From: Gammaproteobacteria bacterium
Lineage (GTDB): Bacteria > Pseudomonadota > Gammaproteobacteria > Enterobacterales > Alteromonadaceae
DNA length: 59,671 bases
Assembly: GCA_017302255.1 (NCBI GenBank)
Contig: JAFLDV010000027.1
Span: 1 to 59,671, forward strand
Direction: 5' to 3'
Shown here: piece after piece, positions 45,009 through 52,963 of the stretch
Position numbering within the stretch: position 1 is the first letter of the stretch
How the letters are laid out: each line of letters begins with the position of its first letter
The notes under the pieces: model-generated
Database searches by the model: none
What the model was told of the DNA's origin: nothing
The model's input: only the letters and a program-made list of their open reading frames with translations
Program-made: the position numbers and the translations under genes

Positions 45009-45025
45009 CTAAATCAGGAGTCAGC

Positions 45026-45364
45026 ATGAGTGATGAGCGCTTAGAAAAGCTGCGGCTGGAATTACGGCGGGGAGTGTTGGTGCTGGCGGTTTTGGCATCG
45101 CTGAAACAACCGCACTACGGCTATTCGCTGCGTAAGCAGCTGTTGGATGCCGGTATCGACATCGATGAAGGCACTTTGTACCCCTTGGTTCGCCGCTTAG
45201 CGGACCAAGGATTGTTGGATAGTGAATGGCAGCAGGCGGAAGGCCGAGATCGGCGTTATTACCAACTGTCAGCGGTTGGTAGTCAGTTGCTCGGGCAGTT
45301 AACCCAAGAATGGCAGCAGTTGAACGGCAGTTTGGCTGCGTTGATTGCACAAGCATCAGTTTGA
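45026..45364 (+). CDS. PadR-family transcriptional regulator
   Basis: 112 residues from the ATG at 45026, preceded by AGGAG; the frame stays open 27 codons upstream through the direct repeats, which is rejected as coding. The PadR winged helix is clear: VLAVLASLKQPHYGYSLRKQL, then IDIDEGTLYPLVRRLADQGLL and the wing EGRDRRYYQLSAVG. A C-terminal helix probably dimerises. The next gene, encoding a HAAS-type membrane protein, starts 32 bases downstream, the usual pairing for this regulator subfamily. Confidence 0.92.
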   Translation: MSDERLEKLRLELRRGVLVLAVLASLKQPHYGYSLRKQLLDAGIDIDEGTLYPLVRRLADQGLLDSEWQQAEGRDRRYYQLSAVGSQLLGQLTQEWQQLNGSLAALIAQASV

Positions 45365-45396
45365 ATAGCACCTATTTAATTGGAATGAGTGGAGTA

Positions 45397-46344
45397 ATGA
45401 TGATGGAATTACTAGACCGATATCTCGACGCGATAGCCGTCGAACTTCCGAAAGAAAAACAGCCGGATATTATCCGGGAGCTACGCGCCAATTTATTGGA
45501 TTTAGTTGACACTGCGCGCGAAGACAAAGGCAGTGAGTTAACCGAAGCGGAGCTTGGTCAGTTATTGCAACAGCACGGCCATCCGGTTGACGTTGCACAG
45601 CGTTACGCGCCAGATTTACCGCTGGTCGCAGCCGAAGATATGCCACTTTATCGCACAGTGTTGTGGCACAGCGCTGCCGTGGTTGCGGTATTGGTGCTGT
45701 TAAAAAGCTTGGGGTTATTAGTGCAGTTGGATTCATTTAACCCCGTGACATTGATCATCTCGTTAATCGCCGGGTTTATTGAACAATTTTCTACCGTGTT
45801 GCTGGTGGTGACCGCCATTTTTTATGGTGCCGCTCATGCTGGCTGGACCGAAAAATGGCGGCAACGTCGCTTTGAAATTAAAGACTTACCGCGTTTTCCG
45901 CAAGCGCGGATCCGGTTGTCAGACACTATCACCGACCTGACCAGTGCCGCGTTTTTGCTACTGCTATTGTGGACACCATTGTGGATGTCCGCAGAAGCGC
46001 AAGCCAATTTACCGGTCCAGTTAGCCGAAGGTTCTGAGTTTTGGCGCTATACGCTCACTGGCTTGGCGTTGGCGTCGACTTTATTCTCGCTGTACCGGTT
46101 GACGCAACTGAGTTGGCAGCGCTGGTCAAAACTTTGGTACGCCATCGAGCATCTATTATTCGCCTTGGTTTTTGCAGGCATGTCGCAGCAAGATGGGCTG
46201 TTGCAGCGCACTGTGGCCAAAGGCGATGTCTTTGAACACCTCTGGCAAGCAGCTGATCGCAGTGTGTCATCGGTCTTTATGGTGACGGCACTGGTGCTGA
46301 TTGGCTTAGCAATTTTAGAGTTTAAACGCTGGTACAAACTGTAA
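45397..46344 (+). CDS. HAAS-domain (DUF1700-like) membrane protein
   Basis: 315 residues from the ATG at 45397 behind GGAG. The N-terminal 65 residues are the HAAS signalling domain (MELLDRYLDAIAVELP, then LLQQHGHPVDVAQRYAPDL), which is typically encoded after a PadR regulator. Six or so membrane helices follow (about 80-100, 112-132, 165-185, 195-215 and others). Such pairs respond to envelope or drug stress in other bacteria; here the signal is unknown. The operon ends with a strong terminator 17 bases after the stop. Confidence 0.85.
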   Translation: MMMELLDRYLDAIAVELPKEKQPDIIRELRANLLDLVDTAREDKGSELTEAELGQLLQQHGHPVDVAQRYAPDLPLVAAEDMPLYRTVLWHSAAVVAVLVLLKSLGLLVQLDSFNPVTLIISLIAGFIEQFSTVLLVVTAIFYGAAHAGWTEKWRQRRFEIKDLPRFPQARIRLSDTITDLTSAAFLLLLLWTPLWMSAEAQANLPVQLAEGSEFWRYTLTGLALASTLFSLYRLTQLSWQRWSKLWYAIEHLLFALVFAGMSQQDGLLQRTVAKGDVFEHLWQAADRSVSSVFMVTALVLIGLAILEFKRWYKL

Positions 46345-46360
46345 TTACCTCGTCGTGGTG

Positions 46361-46398
46361 CTTAGCTGGCGGCACTAAAGGTCGCCAGCTAAGTTTTT
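46361..46398 (+). terminator. Rho-independent terminator after the padR operon
   Basis: An 11-bp perfect stem CTTAGCTGGCG / CGCCAGCTAAG with an 11-base loop, followed by TTTTTG. The 235 bases from here to the first bacterioferritin gene hold no gene. Confidence 0.85.
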
Positions 46399-46634
46399 GA
46401 ATTTTAGACAGTTCAGCGCCCAACAAGAAATCAGGACTTAATGCGAAGCATTCTTAATTTCATGTATATGATTTTGTTGAAGTTTTTTCAAAGTAAAAAC
46501 TCGCTTCTGCGGGAGAATGTGGCTACAATCGAACCAGACTTTTTAATCGACGCTAGTGCTTATGCATGCTGTCGCAACCATTTAGCTGCAAGTCGAGTCG
46601 TCACGCGCTCGACAGTTTAATAGAGGATTAGGTC

Positions 46635-47102
46635 ATGCAAGGTGATGCCGCGGTTTTAAGTATGCTCAACGAAGTGCTGACTTCGGAACTGACATCGATT
46701 AACCAATATTTTTTGCATGCACGCATTTATAAAAATTGGGGCCTGCAGGAGCTCAATTCGGTGTGTTACAAAAAATCAATTTTGGATATGAAGCAAGCTG
46801 ACGCTCTGATTGAACGGATTTTATTCCTCGAAGGCTTACCAAATTTACAAGCACTGGGTCGTTTGCGCATTGGCGAAGATACCACTGAAATGTTGGCCTG
46901 TGATTTAGAGTTCCAACAAGAGCAAATCCCGTTACTGCGCAACGCTATCGCTCTGTGTGAACAGCAACAAGACTATGTGAGCCGCGAAATCGTGCTGGAA
47001 ATTCTTGAGCATGAAGAAGAGCATATCGATTGGATCAATGCGCAGCAGTACCAAATTGGCGCAATGGGCATTGAAAACTACTTACAAAGCAAAATTGGAT
47101 AA
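46635..47102 (+). CDS. bfr: Bacterioferritin subunit with haem ligand, degenerate ferroxidase site
   Basis: 155 residues, a normal bacterioferritin length. By alignment to E. coli Bfr, the haem-ligating Met52 is kept (LDMKQAD). Several ferroxidase ligands are changed: E51 to D, H54 to Q and E94 to Q; E18, E127 and H130 remain. It is therefore likely to bind haem at the dimer interface and allow electron release, but to be poor at oxidising iron. GAGGA precedes the start. The neighbouring gene encodes a subunit with the complementary defect, so a mixed 24-mer is probable. Confidence 0.93.
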   Translation: MQGDAAVLSMLNEVLTSELTSINQYFLHARIYKNWGLQELNSVCYKKSILDMKQADALIERILFLEGLPNLQALGRLRIGEDTTEMLACDLEFQQEQIPLLRNAIALCEQQQDYVSREIVLEILEHEEEHIDWINAQQYQIGAMGIENYLQSKIG

Positions 47103-47113
47103 GGAGCCGCGAC

Positions 47114-47581
47114 ATGCAAGGCAAACAAAGCATTATTGATGCATTAAATCTGTTGTTGGCGAACGAATTAACGGCGATGGATCAATACTTTATCCACTCG
47201 CGGATGTATTTAGATTGGGGCTTGCAAAAACTTTATGAACGCATCGATCATGAAGTGACCGACGAAAAAGCCCATGCTTCGGCCATCATCGAACGTATTT
47301 TGTTTTTGGAAGGCACACCAAACATGGTGACTCGTGACCCAATTCAAGTTGGTCATGATGTGCCTACCATGCTGCAAAATGATTTAAATGTTGAGTACCA
47401 CGTTGGTGCTTTACTGAAGAAAACCATGGCGTTATGTGAAGCAGAGCAAGATTACGTGACCCGTTCTATGCTGCAAACTTTGCTGGATGATACCGAAAAC
47501 GACCATGCTCATTGGTTAGAACAGCAGTTACGGCATATCAAATTGTTGGGTCTGCCAAATTACTTGCAATCTCAGCTGTAA
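47114..47581 (+). CDS. bfr: Bacterioferritin subunit with ferroxidase site, lacking haem ligand
   Basis: 155 residues. All six di-iron ligands align with E. coli Bfr: E18, E51 and H54 (VTDEKAHAS), E94 (LNVEYHV), E127 and H130 (TENDHAHW). The haem Met52 is replaced by lysine. This subunit should oxidise Fe(II) but cannot bind haem by itself. It starts 11 bases after the first bfr gene behind AAGGAGCC, so the two subunits are made together. The arrangement resembles paired Bfr genes described in Neisseria and Magnetospirillum. Confidence 0.93.
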   Translation: MQGKQSIIDALNLLLANELTAMDQYFIHSRMYLDWGLQKLYERIDHEVTDEKAHASAIIERILFLEGTPNMVTRDPIQVGHDVPTMLQNDLNVEYHVGALLKKTMALCEAEQDYVTRSMLQTLLDDTENDHAHWLEQQLRHIKLLGLPNYLQSQL

Positions 47582-47610
47582 TTTTCCGCTTTATTTTTCC
47601 AAGACAACCA

Positions 47611-47650
47611 CTTCGATAGCAGCCTAGCACCAACAAAGTTGCTATCGAAG
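47611..47650. terminator. 11-bp inverted repeat after the bacterioferritin genes
   Basis: CTTCGATAGCA and TGCTATCGAAG pair perfectly around an 18-base loop, 30 bases after the second bfr stop. There is no T-run after it; it may be a weak terminator or a stabilising 3-prime structure. Confidence 0.5.
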
Positions 47651-47770
47651 TTCGGTAAACTGCCTCGCCACTGCGACCAGCATCGCACGCAAAGACCAAC
47701 AGATCTGCCATAGTAAAAGCCGCGTATGAATAACTCGAACTTAGGCCTTTAACTATTGCAGGAGCGTCGC

Positions 47771-48661
47771 ATGACCCAGAAAACCGCGCAGGACTTTCAT
47801 CCACAAACGCTTAAATTGTTTGATCAATATGTGCATGGCGATATCACTCGCCGAGATTTCTTAAGCGGCGTCGCGCGTTATACCGTGGCGGGCATGTCGG
47901 CAGTGGCAATTTTAGAGGCGCTGACCCCTAATTTCGTGCAAGCACAACAAATAGCACCAACAGATGCGCGGCTTGAGGCGAGTTATGTCGAGTATCCGTC
48001 ACCGGGTGGTAACGGCAAAATGCGCGGCTATTTAGTCAAACCGGCTGGGGCGAAAGGGCCATTACCCTTAGTGCTGGTGGTGCATGAAAATCGTGGCTTA
48101 AATCCACATATCGAAGATATTACCCGTCGCATTGCCCTAGATAATTTTATCGCCTTTGCCCCGGATGCACTGTTTACTTTGGGCGGTTATCCAGGTGATG
48201 AGGATAAAGCTCGTGAGTTATTTAAAGGGCTAGATCCAGTTAAAACCAAACAAGATTTCGTCAATGCCGCCAAAGTGCTCGCCACAATGTCAGGTGGCAA
48301 CGGCAAAGTAGGGGTGGTTGGTTTTTGCTACGGCGGCGGTATCGCCAACTATTTAGCCACGCAATTACCAGAACTTGCCGCAGCAGTGCCATTTTATGGC
48401 CGTCAGGCAGAATTAGCAGATGTTCCAGCGATTAAAGCGCCGTTACTCATTCATTATGCCGGCAACGACGAGCGCATTAACGGTGGGGCTGCTGCTTATG
48501 ATGCTGCGCTTAAAGCCGCAGGCGTCAAGGCCGAGTCATTTACTTATCCGAATGTCGAGCATGGCTTTAACAACGACACCACGCCGCGATTTGATAAGGC
48601 TTCCGCGGATTTAGCTTGGCAGCGTACCATGGCGTTTTTTAATCAGCACCTGCGCGGCTAG
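47771..48661 (+). CDS. Dienelactone hydrolase family protein, Tat-exported
   Basis: 296 residues from the ATG at 47771, seven bases after AGGAG. A twin-arginine motif (TRRDFLSG, residues about 26-33) before a hydrophobic stretch and a likely cleavage near FVQAQQ predict Tat export to the periplasm. The alpha/beta hydrolase body has the Cys nucleophile elbow VGFCYGGGIANY, an aspartate in AGNDERING and a histidine in VEHGFNND, the Cys-Asp-His triad of dienelactone hydrolases. YghX-like proteins of E. coli have the same layout. The natural substrate is unknown. Confidence 0.9.
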   Translation: MTQKTAQDFHPQTLKLFDQYVHGDITRRDFLSGVARYTVAGMSAVAILEALTPNFVQAQQIAPTDARLEASYVEYPSPGGNGKMRGYLVKPAGAKGPLPLVLVVHENRGLNPHIEDITRRIALDNFIAFAPDALFTLGGYPGDEDKARELFKGLDPVKTKQDFVNAAKVLATMSGGNGKVGVVGFCYGGGIANYLATQLPELAAAVPFYGRQAELADVPAIKAPLLIHYAGNDERINGGAAAYDAALKAAGVKAESFTYPNVEHGFNNDTTPRFDKASADLAWQRTMAFFNQHLRG

Positions 48662-48959
48662 TGTTTCGTCGTTGATACAGCATTAAGCCAGCGAGCGCAG
48701 TAAGCGCTGCGCCGCTGGTAAACAGAATAAAATACCCCAATAAATCCAGTAATGACGCCGTCTCTTCTAAACCTGTGAGCCAAAGAACCAATAACGCGAA
48801 TATCGCCGACATCACCAAAGCTTTGATATTCACTGCTGGGATGGTCGATGGCCATTGTTGGTGTAACGCAAGCCACAATAGCCATGTCGGTAAAGCGGCG
48901 ATGGTGCTGAATAAGCCAATGATAAATAAATAGAAAATAGCGGCAACAAACTGATCCAT
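48639..48959 (-). CDS. Small membrane protein, unknown
   Basis: 106 residues with three hydrophobic segments (about 5-32, 46-64 and 73-93). No family is recognised. It is convergent with the hydrolase gene and overlaps its last 23 bases. The tandem 9-base repeat lies just upstream of its start, so promoter spacing may vary between strains. Confidence 0.6.
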   Translation of the reverse strand: MDQFVAAIFYLFIIGLFSTIAALPTWLLWLALHQQWPSTIPAVNIKALVMSAIFALLVLWLTGLEETASLLDLLGYFILFTSGAALTALAGLMLYQRRNTSRAGAD

Positions 48960-48998
48960 GCGGATTATTCCGATCCCTGTATTGGCAGTTAGCCTAAC

Positions 48999-49083
48999 TG
49001 GTTAGCTGGTTAGCTGGTTAGCTGGTTAGCTGGTTAGCTGGTTAGCTGGTTAGCTGGTTAGCTGGTTAGCTGGTTAGCTGGTA
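48999..49083. repeat. Tandem 9-base repeat, about 9.5 copies
   Basis: TGGTTAGCT is repeated without interruption over 85 bases between two minus-strand genes. No gene spans it. A perfect 9-base array of this length is prone to copy-number change by slippage, making it a candidate VNTR. It lies 40 bases upstream of the start of the small membrane protein gene. Confidence 0.95.
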
Positions 49084-49125
49084 AATGGTGGATTGTACTT
49101 TCTTTGGTAGCCAAAGTGGAAGCCA

Positions 49126-49557
49126 TTACTTCTGTTTGGTCTCGCAGTAACCACTGCTGCAATTATCTGACCGGCTTTTGCCGGTCAGCCAATAGGACAC
49201 TCGGTAGCGGTTGGCGGCGAACCATAAGTAGGCTTTGTCGGCAAAAAAGCGAATGACTGGCCAGCGTAACCAGGCTGTGCGGTGGCCTTTGCCGACGGCG
49301 CTCCATGCTGCATGGGTGGCGTCTAAGCCCAGCACTAACTGGCCATCGGCGGTTTGTCCGGTCAAAATCCTGCCGGCGTTTTCGATATCAATCTGCGGAA
49401 AATTCTGCATTAAATCAGCGTTTTGAATATCAACAAGTTGCAAATTGCCCGAACGGTCGAGCTTGGTTAGCGTCGCCATTTCATTCACGCAAAGTGGGCA
49501 AAAGCCATCATAAAACAGGGTGAGTGCTGGCAGATTAAGCGTGGACTGAGTCATCAC
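49126..49557 (-). CDS. DUF393 (DCC-type) thiol-disulfide oxidoreductase-like protein
   Basis: 143 residues. The family signature LTLFYDGFCPLCVNEM carries the CxxC pair near residue 20; the later block AWSAVGKGHRTAWLRWPVIRFFADKAYLWFAANRY also fits DUF393. DCC proteins are presumed redox-active, but few have been tested. The last residues contain two cysteines (NCSSGYC). The tandem repeat lies downstream, so the gene is probably monocistronic. Confidence 0.87.
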   Translation of the reverse strand: MMTQSTLNLPALTLFYDGFCPLCVNEMATLTKLDRSGNLQLVDIQNADLMQNFPQIDIENAGRILTGQTADGQLVLGLDATHAAWSAVGKGHRTAWLRWPVIRFFADKAYLWFAANRYRVSYWLTGKSRSDNCSSGYCETKQK

Positions 49558-49611
49558 TGATGTCTTGTTAGGGTGGCTTGAATAAATATACGAGGTGAGA
49601 TGGCTGATTAG

Positions 49612-49660
49612 ATCAATGGGGTCAGAGTCGTTGAACCGCGACTCATCGGTTCAACGACTA
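49612..49660. repeat. REP-like hairpin sequence
   Basis: ATGGGGTCAGAGTC is followed by an 11-bp perfect hairpin, GTCGTTGAACC / GGTTCAACGAC (49627-49637 and 49648-49658). The tetranucleotide-plus-hairpin outline, and the GGGGTCAGAGTC word, resemble REP sequences mobilised by RAYT (Y1-type) transposases in gammaproteobacteria. No transposase gene is nearby. Confidence 0.5.
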
Positions 49661-49664
49661 CATT

Positions 49665-49701
49665 GATAAAAAAATGCCAGTAAGCGGTGCTTACTGGCAT
49701 T
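49665..49701 (-). terminator. Rho-independent terminator of ppc
   Basis: A 13-bp perfect stem AATGCCAGTAAGC / GCTTACTGGCATT with a 3-base loop lies just after the minus-strand ppc stop. On that strand it is followed by a T-run (TTTTT). Confidence 0.9.
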
Positions 49702-49724
49702 GTCGAGTGGTGAACTAAAACCGG

Positions 49725-52355
49725 TTAACCCGAGTTGCGCATGCCTGCGGCGATGCCGGCAATGGTGACCATCAAGGCGCGCTTGATGTTTTCATTGACG
49801 GTTTCTGGCGCGTGACGAACCCGCTTGAGCAATTCCACTTGCAGAATGTGCAGTGGGTCGACGTAGGTGTTGCGCAGCATAATCGATTCGCGGATCCAGC
49901 TTTCTTTGGCCATTAAATCATCCGCTTGAATGATTTGTAGCAACAGCGCCGTATCGGCAGAAAGTTGCGTGCGTAATTGCTCGCCGAGCGGTTTTAAGTG
50001 CTCAGGGACTAATTTCTCGTCGTAGTAGGCGGCAATTTGCGCATCGGCTTTTAAATACACCATCTCTAACATCGACAAGCGTGTGGCGAAGAACGGCCAC
50101 TCAGCGCGCATTTGTTGCACCAACGCCATATCGCCTTGTGCGACGGCTTGCGCCAACGCAGAACCGGCTCCAAGCCATGCTGGCAGCATCAAGCGGTTTT
50201 GCGACCAAGCGAAAATCCATGGGATAGCGCGCAAGCTTTCTACGCCGCCATTTGGATTACGCTTCGGTGGACGGCTGCCTAGTGGCAACTGGCCCAGCTC
50301 TAACTCCGGCGTTGCGGCGCGGAAGTAAGGCACAAACTCTGGATGCTGACGGACAATAGCGCGATAGGCATCACATGAGCTGGTCGCCAGCTGATTCATC
50401 AAGGCGCGCCATTCTGCTTTTGGCACTGGAGGCGGCAGTAACACGCCTTCCAGCACTGCTGAAGCGTAAAGCGCCAAGCTGCGTTGGGCCAATTTGGATA
50501 AACCAAATTTAAAGCGGATCATCTCGCCTTGTTCGGTCACGCGCATGCCACCGGCTAATGAACCCGGCGGTTGCGATAAAATTGCGGCGTGCGCTGGACC
50601 ACCGCCACGGCCAATAGTACCGCCACGACCGTGGAATAAGGTCAGTTGCACTTTGGCTTGTTGGCAAATGGCCACTAAGGCTTCTTGCGCGCTGTATTGC
50701 GCCCAGCCCGCAGCAATGGCACCGGCATCTTTGGCGGAGTCGGAATAGCCGATCATCACTTCCTGTTTGCCTTGGATGTAACCGCGATACCAATCAATCG
50801 CCAATAATTTGCTAATACATTCAGGGGCATTGGTTAAATCGGCCAAAGTTTCGAACAATGGCGCAACGCGCATTGGGAAAGTGATCCCGGCATCTTTTAA
50901 CAGCAATTGCACCGCAAGCACGTCGGAAGGTTTGCCGGCCATCGAAATAACGTAGGTCGATAACGCTTCAGCGCCGTGACGGGCAACGATGTCGCAAGTA
51001 TCTAGAACTTCTTGCACATCGGCCGATGGTTGCCAGTTTTTCGGGAACAATGGACGTTTGCTGGCAAGCTCATTTAATAAAAAGGCTTGGCGCGCAGGTT
51101 CTTCCCATTGGCCATAATCGCCAATACCCAAATAACGGGTGAATTCGCTAAATACCTGGGTGTGACGACCACTTTCTTGGCGCACATCGAGTTTTAACAG
51201 CGTTAAACCAAAGGCATAAGCGCGGCGAATGGTGTCGAGCAATAAGCCGTTGGCGATGACTGACATTTTGCACTCGACTAACGAGTGGTAACACAACAAG
51301 AGTGGGTCCAGCAGCTGTTGTTTATGCCATAACAAGCCTTCTGGTTTTTGCAGTCGGTCGTGTTTTAACGCTTCAGTCAGCCAATCGCGAGTGAAAATAA
51401 GCTGATTTTTCAGCTCTTTCAGCACATCACGGTACGGCTCGCTTGAGCCAGGTACTGCGGCTTGTAATGCCGCGTTGGCCAAGTTCATCGATAACTCGTT
51501 ACCGAGCAGTTCCAAATCTTGGCTAAATAAATCGGCGGCTTTCCAGCGACTTAACAGCAGCACTTGGCGAGTGACTTTGGCGGTAACAAAAGGGTTGCCG
51601 TCACGGTCGCCGCCCATCCATGAGGAAAAGCGGATTGGCGCAGCATCAAGCGCCAAGCCATGACCCAGCACTGGCGTCAGGGCATCATCTAATTCACGGA
51701 TAAACTCTGGAATGGCTCGCCATAACGAAGTTTCGATCACGGCAAAACCAGATTTGGCTTCATCCACCGGCGTTGGCCGCTGCTCGCGAATTTCGTTGGT
51801 GTTCCACGCTTGGGTAATTAAATCGCGTAAGCGTGCTTCTAACCGTTGTTGCTCGACTGCGCTTAAGTCTTGTTCGCGCTGGGCGAGGCAATCGGCAATT
51901 TGGGTGAGCTTATAAATGAGCGTGCGACGGGTGACTTCGGTTGGATGCGCGGTAAGTACTAATTCGATAGACAGATCTGCAACCGCTTGCCGGGTTTTTT
52001 CCACATCGACTTGCTTGGTTTTCAGTAATTGCAAAAGCTCTAGCAGCGGCTCTGGCTTCTCAATAGCACTAGCACCGGCTTTACTGATGGTGTGATGCTG
52101 CTCGGCCAAGTTTGCCAAATTCAGGAATTGAGCAAAAGCGCGCGCTACCGGTAAAATTTCGTCATCGGTAAGGCTAGCCAGCAGTTGTTTTAATTGTTGA
52201 TCTTGCGGGTCATTTGCTTGACGTGCTTGTTTGGCGTAATGACGAATTTGTTCAATCCGCTCAAGCACCGCAGGCCCTAATTGATTACGAACCGTATCCC
52301 CAAGTTGTGTGCCTAATAAGCCCACATTTGCCCTCAAGGCAGCATATTGCGACAT
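49725..52355 (-). CDS. ppc: Phosphoenolpyruvate carboxylase
   Basis: 876 residues from the ATG at 52355, which has GAGGAGAATGGG just upstream; the open frame extends 15 codons further without support (E. coli Ppc has 883). Carboxylates phosphoenolpyruvate to oxaloacetate to refill the TCA cycle. The catalytic histidine is in VLTAHPTEVTRRT; FHGRGGTIGRGGGP, SSWMGGDRDGNP and the C-terminal end MRNSG are the other family signatures. All key residues are intact. It marks the right end of the core chromosome here. Confidence 0.97.
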   Translation of the reverse strand: MSQYAALRANVGLLGTQLGDTVRNQLGPAVLERIEQIRHYAKQARQANDPQDQQLKQLLASLTDDEILPVARAFAQFLNLANLAEQHHTISKAGASAIEKPEPLLELLQLLKTKQVDVEKTRQAVADLSIELVLTAHPTEVTRRTLIYKLTQIADCLAQREQDLSAVEQQRLEARLRDLITQAWNTNEIREQRPTPVDEAKSGFAVIETSLWRAIPEFIRELDDALTPVLGHGLALDAAPIRFSSWMGGDRDGNPFVTAKVTRQVLLLSRWKAADLFSQDLELLGNELSMNLANAALQAAVPGSSEPYRDVLKELKNQLIFTRDWLTEALKHDRLQKPEGLLWHKQQLLDPLLLCYHSLVECKMSVIANGLLLDTIRRAYAFGLTLLKLDVRQESGRHTQVFSEFTRYLGIGDYGQWEEPARQAFLLNELASKRPLFPKNWQPSADVQEVLDTCDIVARHGAEALSTYVISMAGKPSDVLAVQLLLKDAGITFPMRVAPLFETLADLTNAPECISKLLAIDWYRGYIQGKQEVMIGYSDSAKDAGAIAAGWAQYSAQEALVAICQQAKVQLTLFHGRGGTIGRGGGPAHAAILSQPPGSLAGGMRVTEQGEMIRFKFGLSKLAQRSLALYASAVLEGVLLPPPVPKAEWRALMNQLATSSCDAYRAIVRQHPEFVPYFRAATPELELGQLPLGSRPPKRNPNGGVESLRAIPWIFAWSQNRLMLPAWLGAGSALAQAVAQGDMALVQQMRAEWPFFATRLSMLEMVYLKADAQIAAYYDEKLVPEHLKPLGEQLRTQLSADTALLLQIIQADDLMAKESWIRESIMLRNTYVDPLHILQVELLKRVRHAPETVNENIKRALMVTIAGIAAGMRNSG

Positions 52356-52963
52356 GACCCATTCTCCTCGTTGCTCTGCCTTTGTGCACCCAGTGACCAA
52401 CTCACCATCGGAGTTGGCCTTTTTAGTTATGTTAACTCCATACCACCCTAGCGGTATTTTCCGCGGTACTCAACACTGACAGATTACAAAATGAGCAACA
52501 AAATAGACTTTTAGGTGTTTAGATGGCTTTATTTGCAAAATATTCCACATTTACTGCAAAAACGATTGGGTGAGCATGGCAAGCAGCAGGCATGAGCAGA
52601 AAATCCAGACGATTTTTGGTTAAAAAATAACTGATCATTTATACAGTAGTTTCTTTGAGTTTTTTTTCCACCATAAACTAAGGTTTTTGTCGTTTTTGTT
52701 TTCTTAAAATTTAAGAACTGTTAACAGAAGTGATTGATTTTGGGGAACTACAAGGTTATTTTACTACGAGTAATTTTAACGAAAACGGGCAGAATGAGCC
52801 GCATCTCGCGGGTTTTGTGCCGTTGAATAAGTTGTTTTAAAAGATAGTGTTTTAAGCCTTTTTAAGAAATTTGAAACTCCTCTAAAGCCCTTGTATTCAT
52901 TAGCTATTCAGCAATTTCTTGTTTTATTTGACATACCGAAACTTGAAACGAGCTGCCTACACT
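52356..52963. other. AT-rich intergenic region between ppc and the integrase gene
   Basis: About 600 bases without a credible gene. It must contain the ppc promoter (left part) and, if the element to the right is integrated here, its left attachment site. No tRNA or other RNA gene is recognisable, and no clear direct repeat matches the right-hand part of the window. A 10-base palindrome CTGTTAACAG occurs at 52718-52727. Confidence 0.5.

Noticed and set aside
44945-45025. 27-residue extension of the PadR protein
   Set aside because: It would be translated from the operator repeats and is Cys/Met-rich without family similarity; the ATG at 45026 has AGGAG in front.
48999-49083. CRISPR-like array
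   Set aside because: The 9-base units are directly abutting with no spacers, far too short for CRISPR repeats.
52356-52963. tRNA or other RNA gene as integration target upstream of the integrase
   Set aside because: No cloverleaf, T-arm consensus or CCA end was found on either strand.
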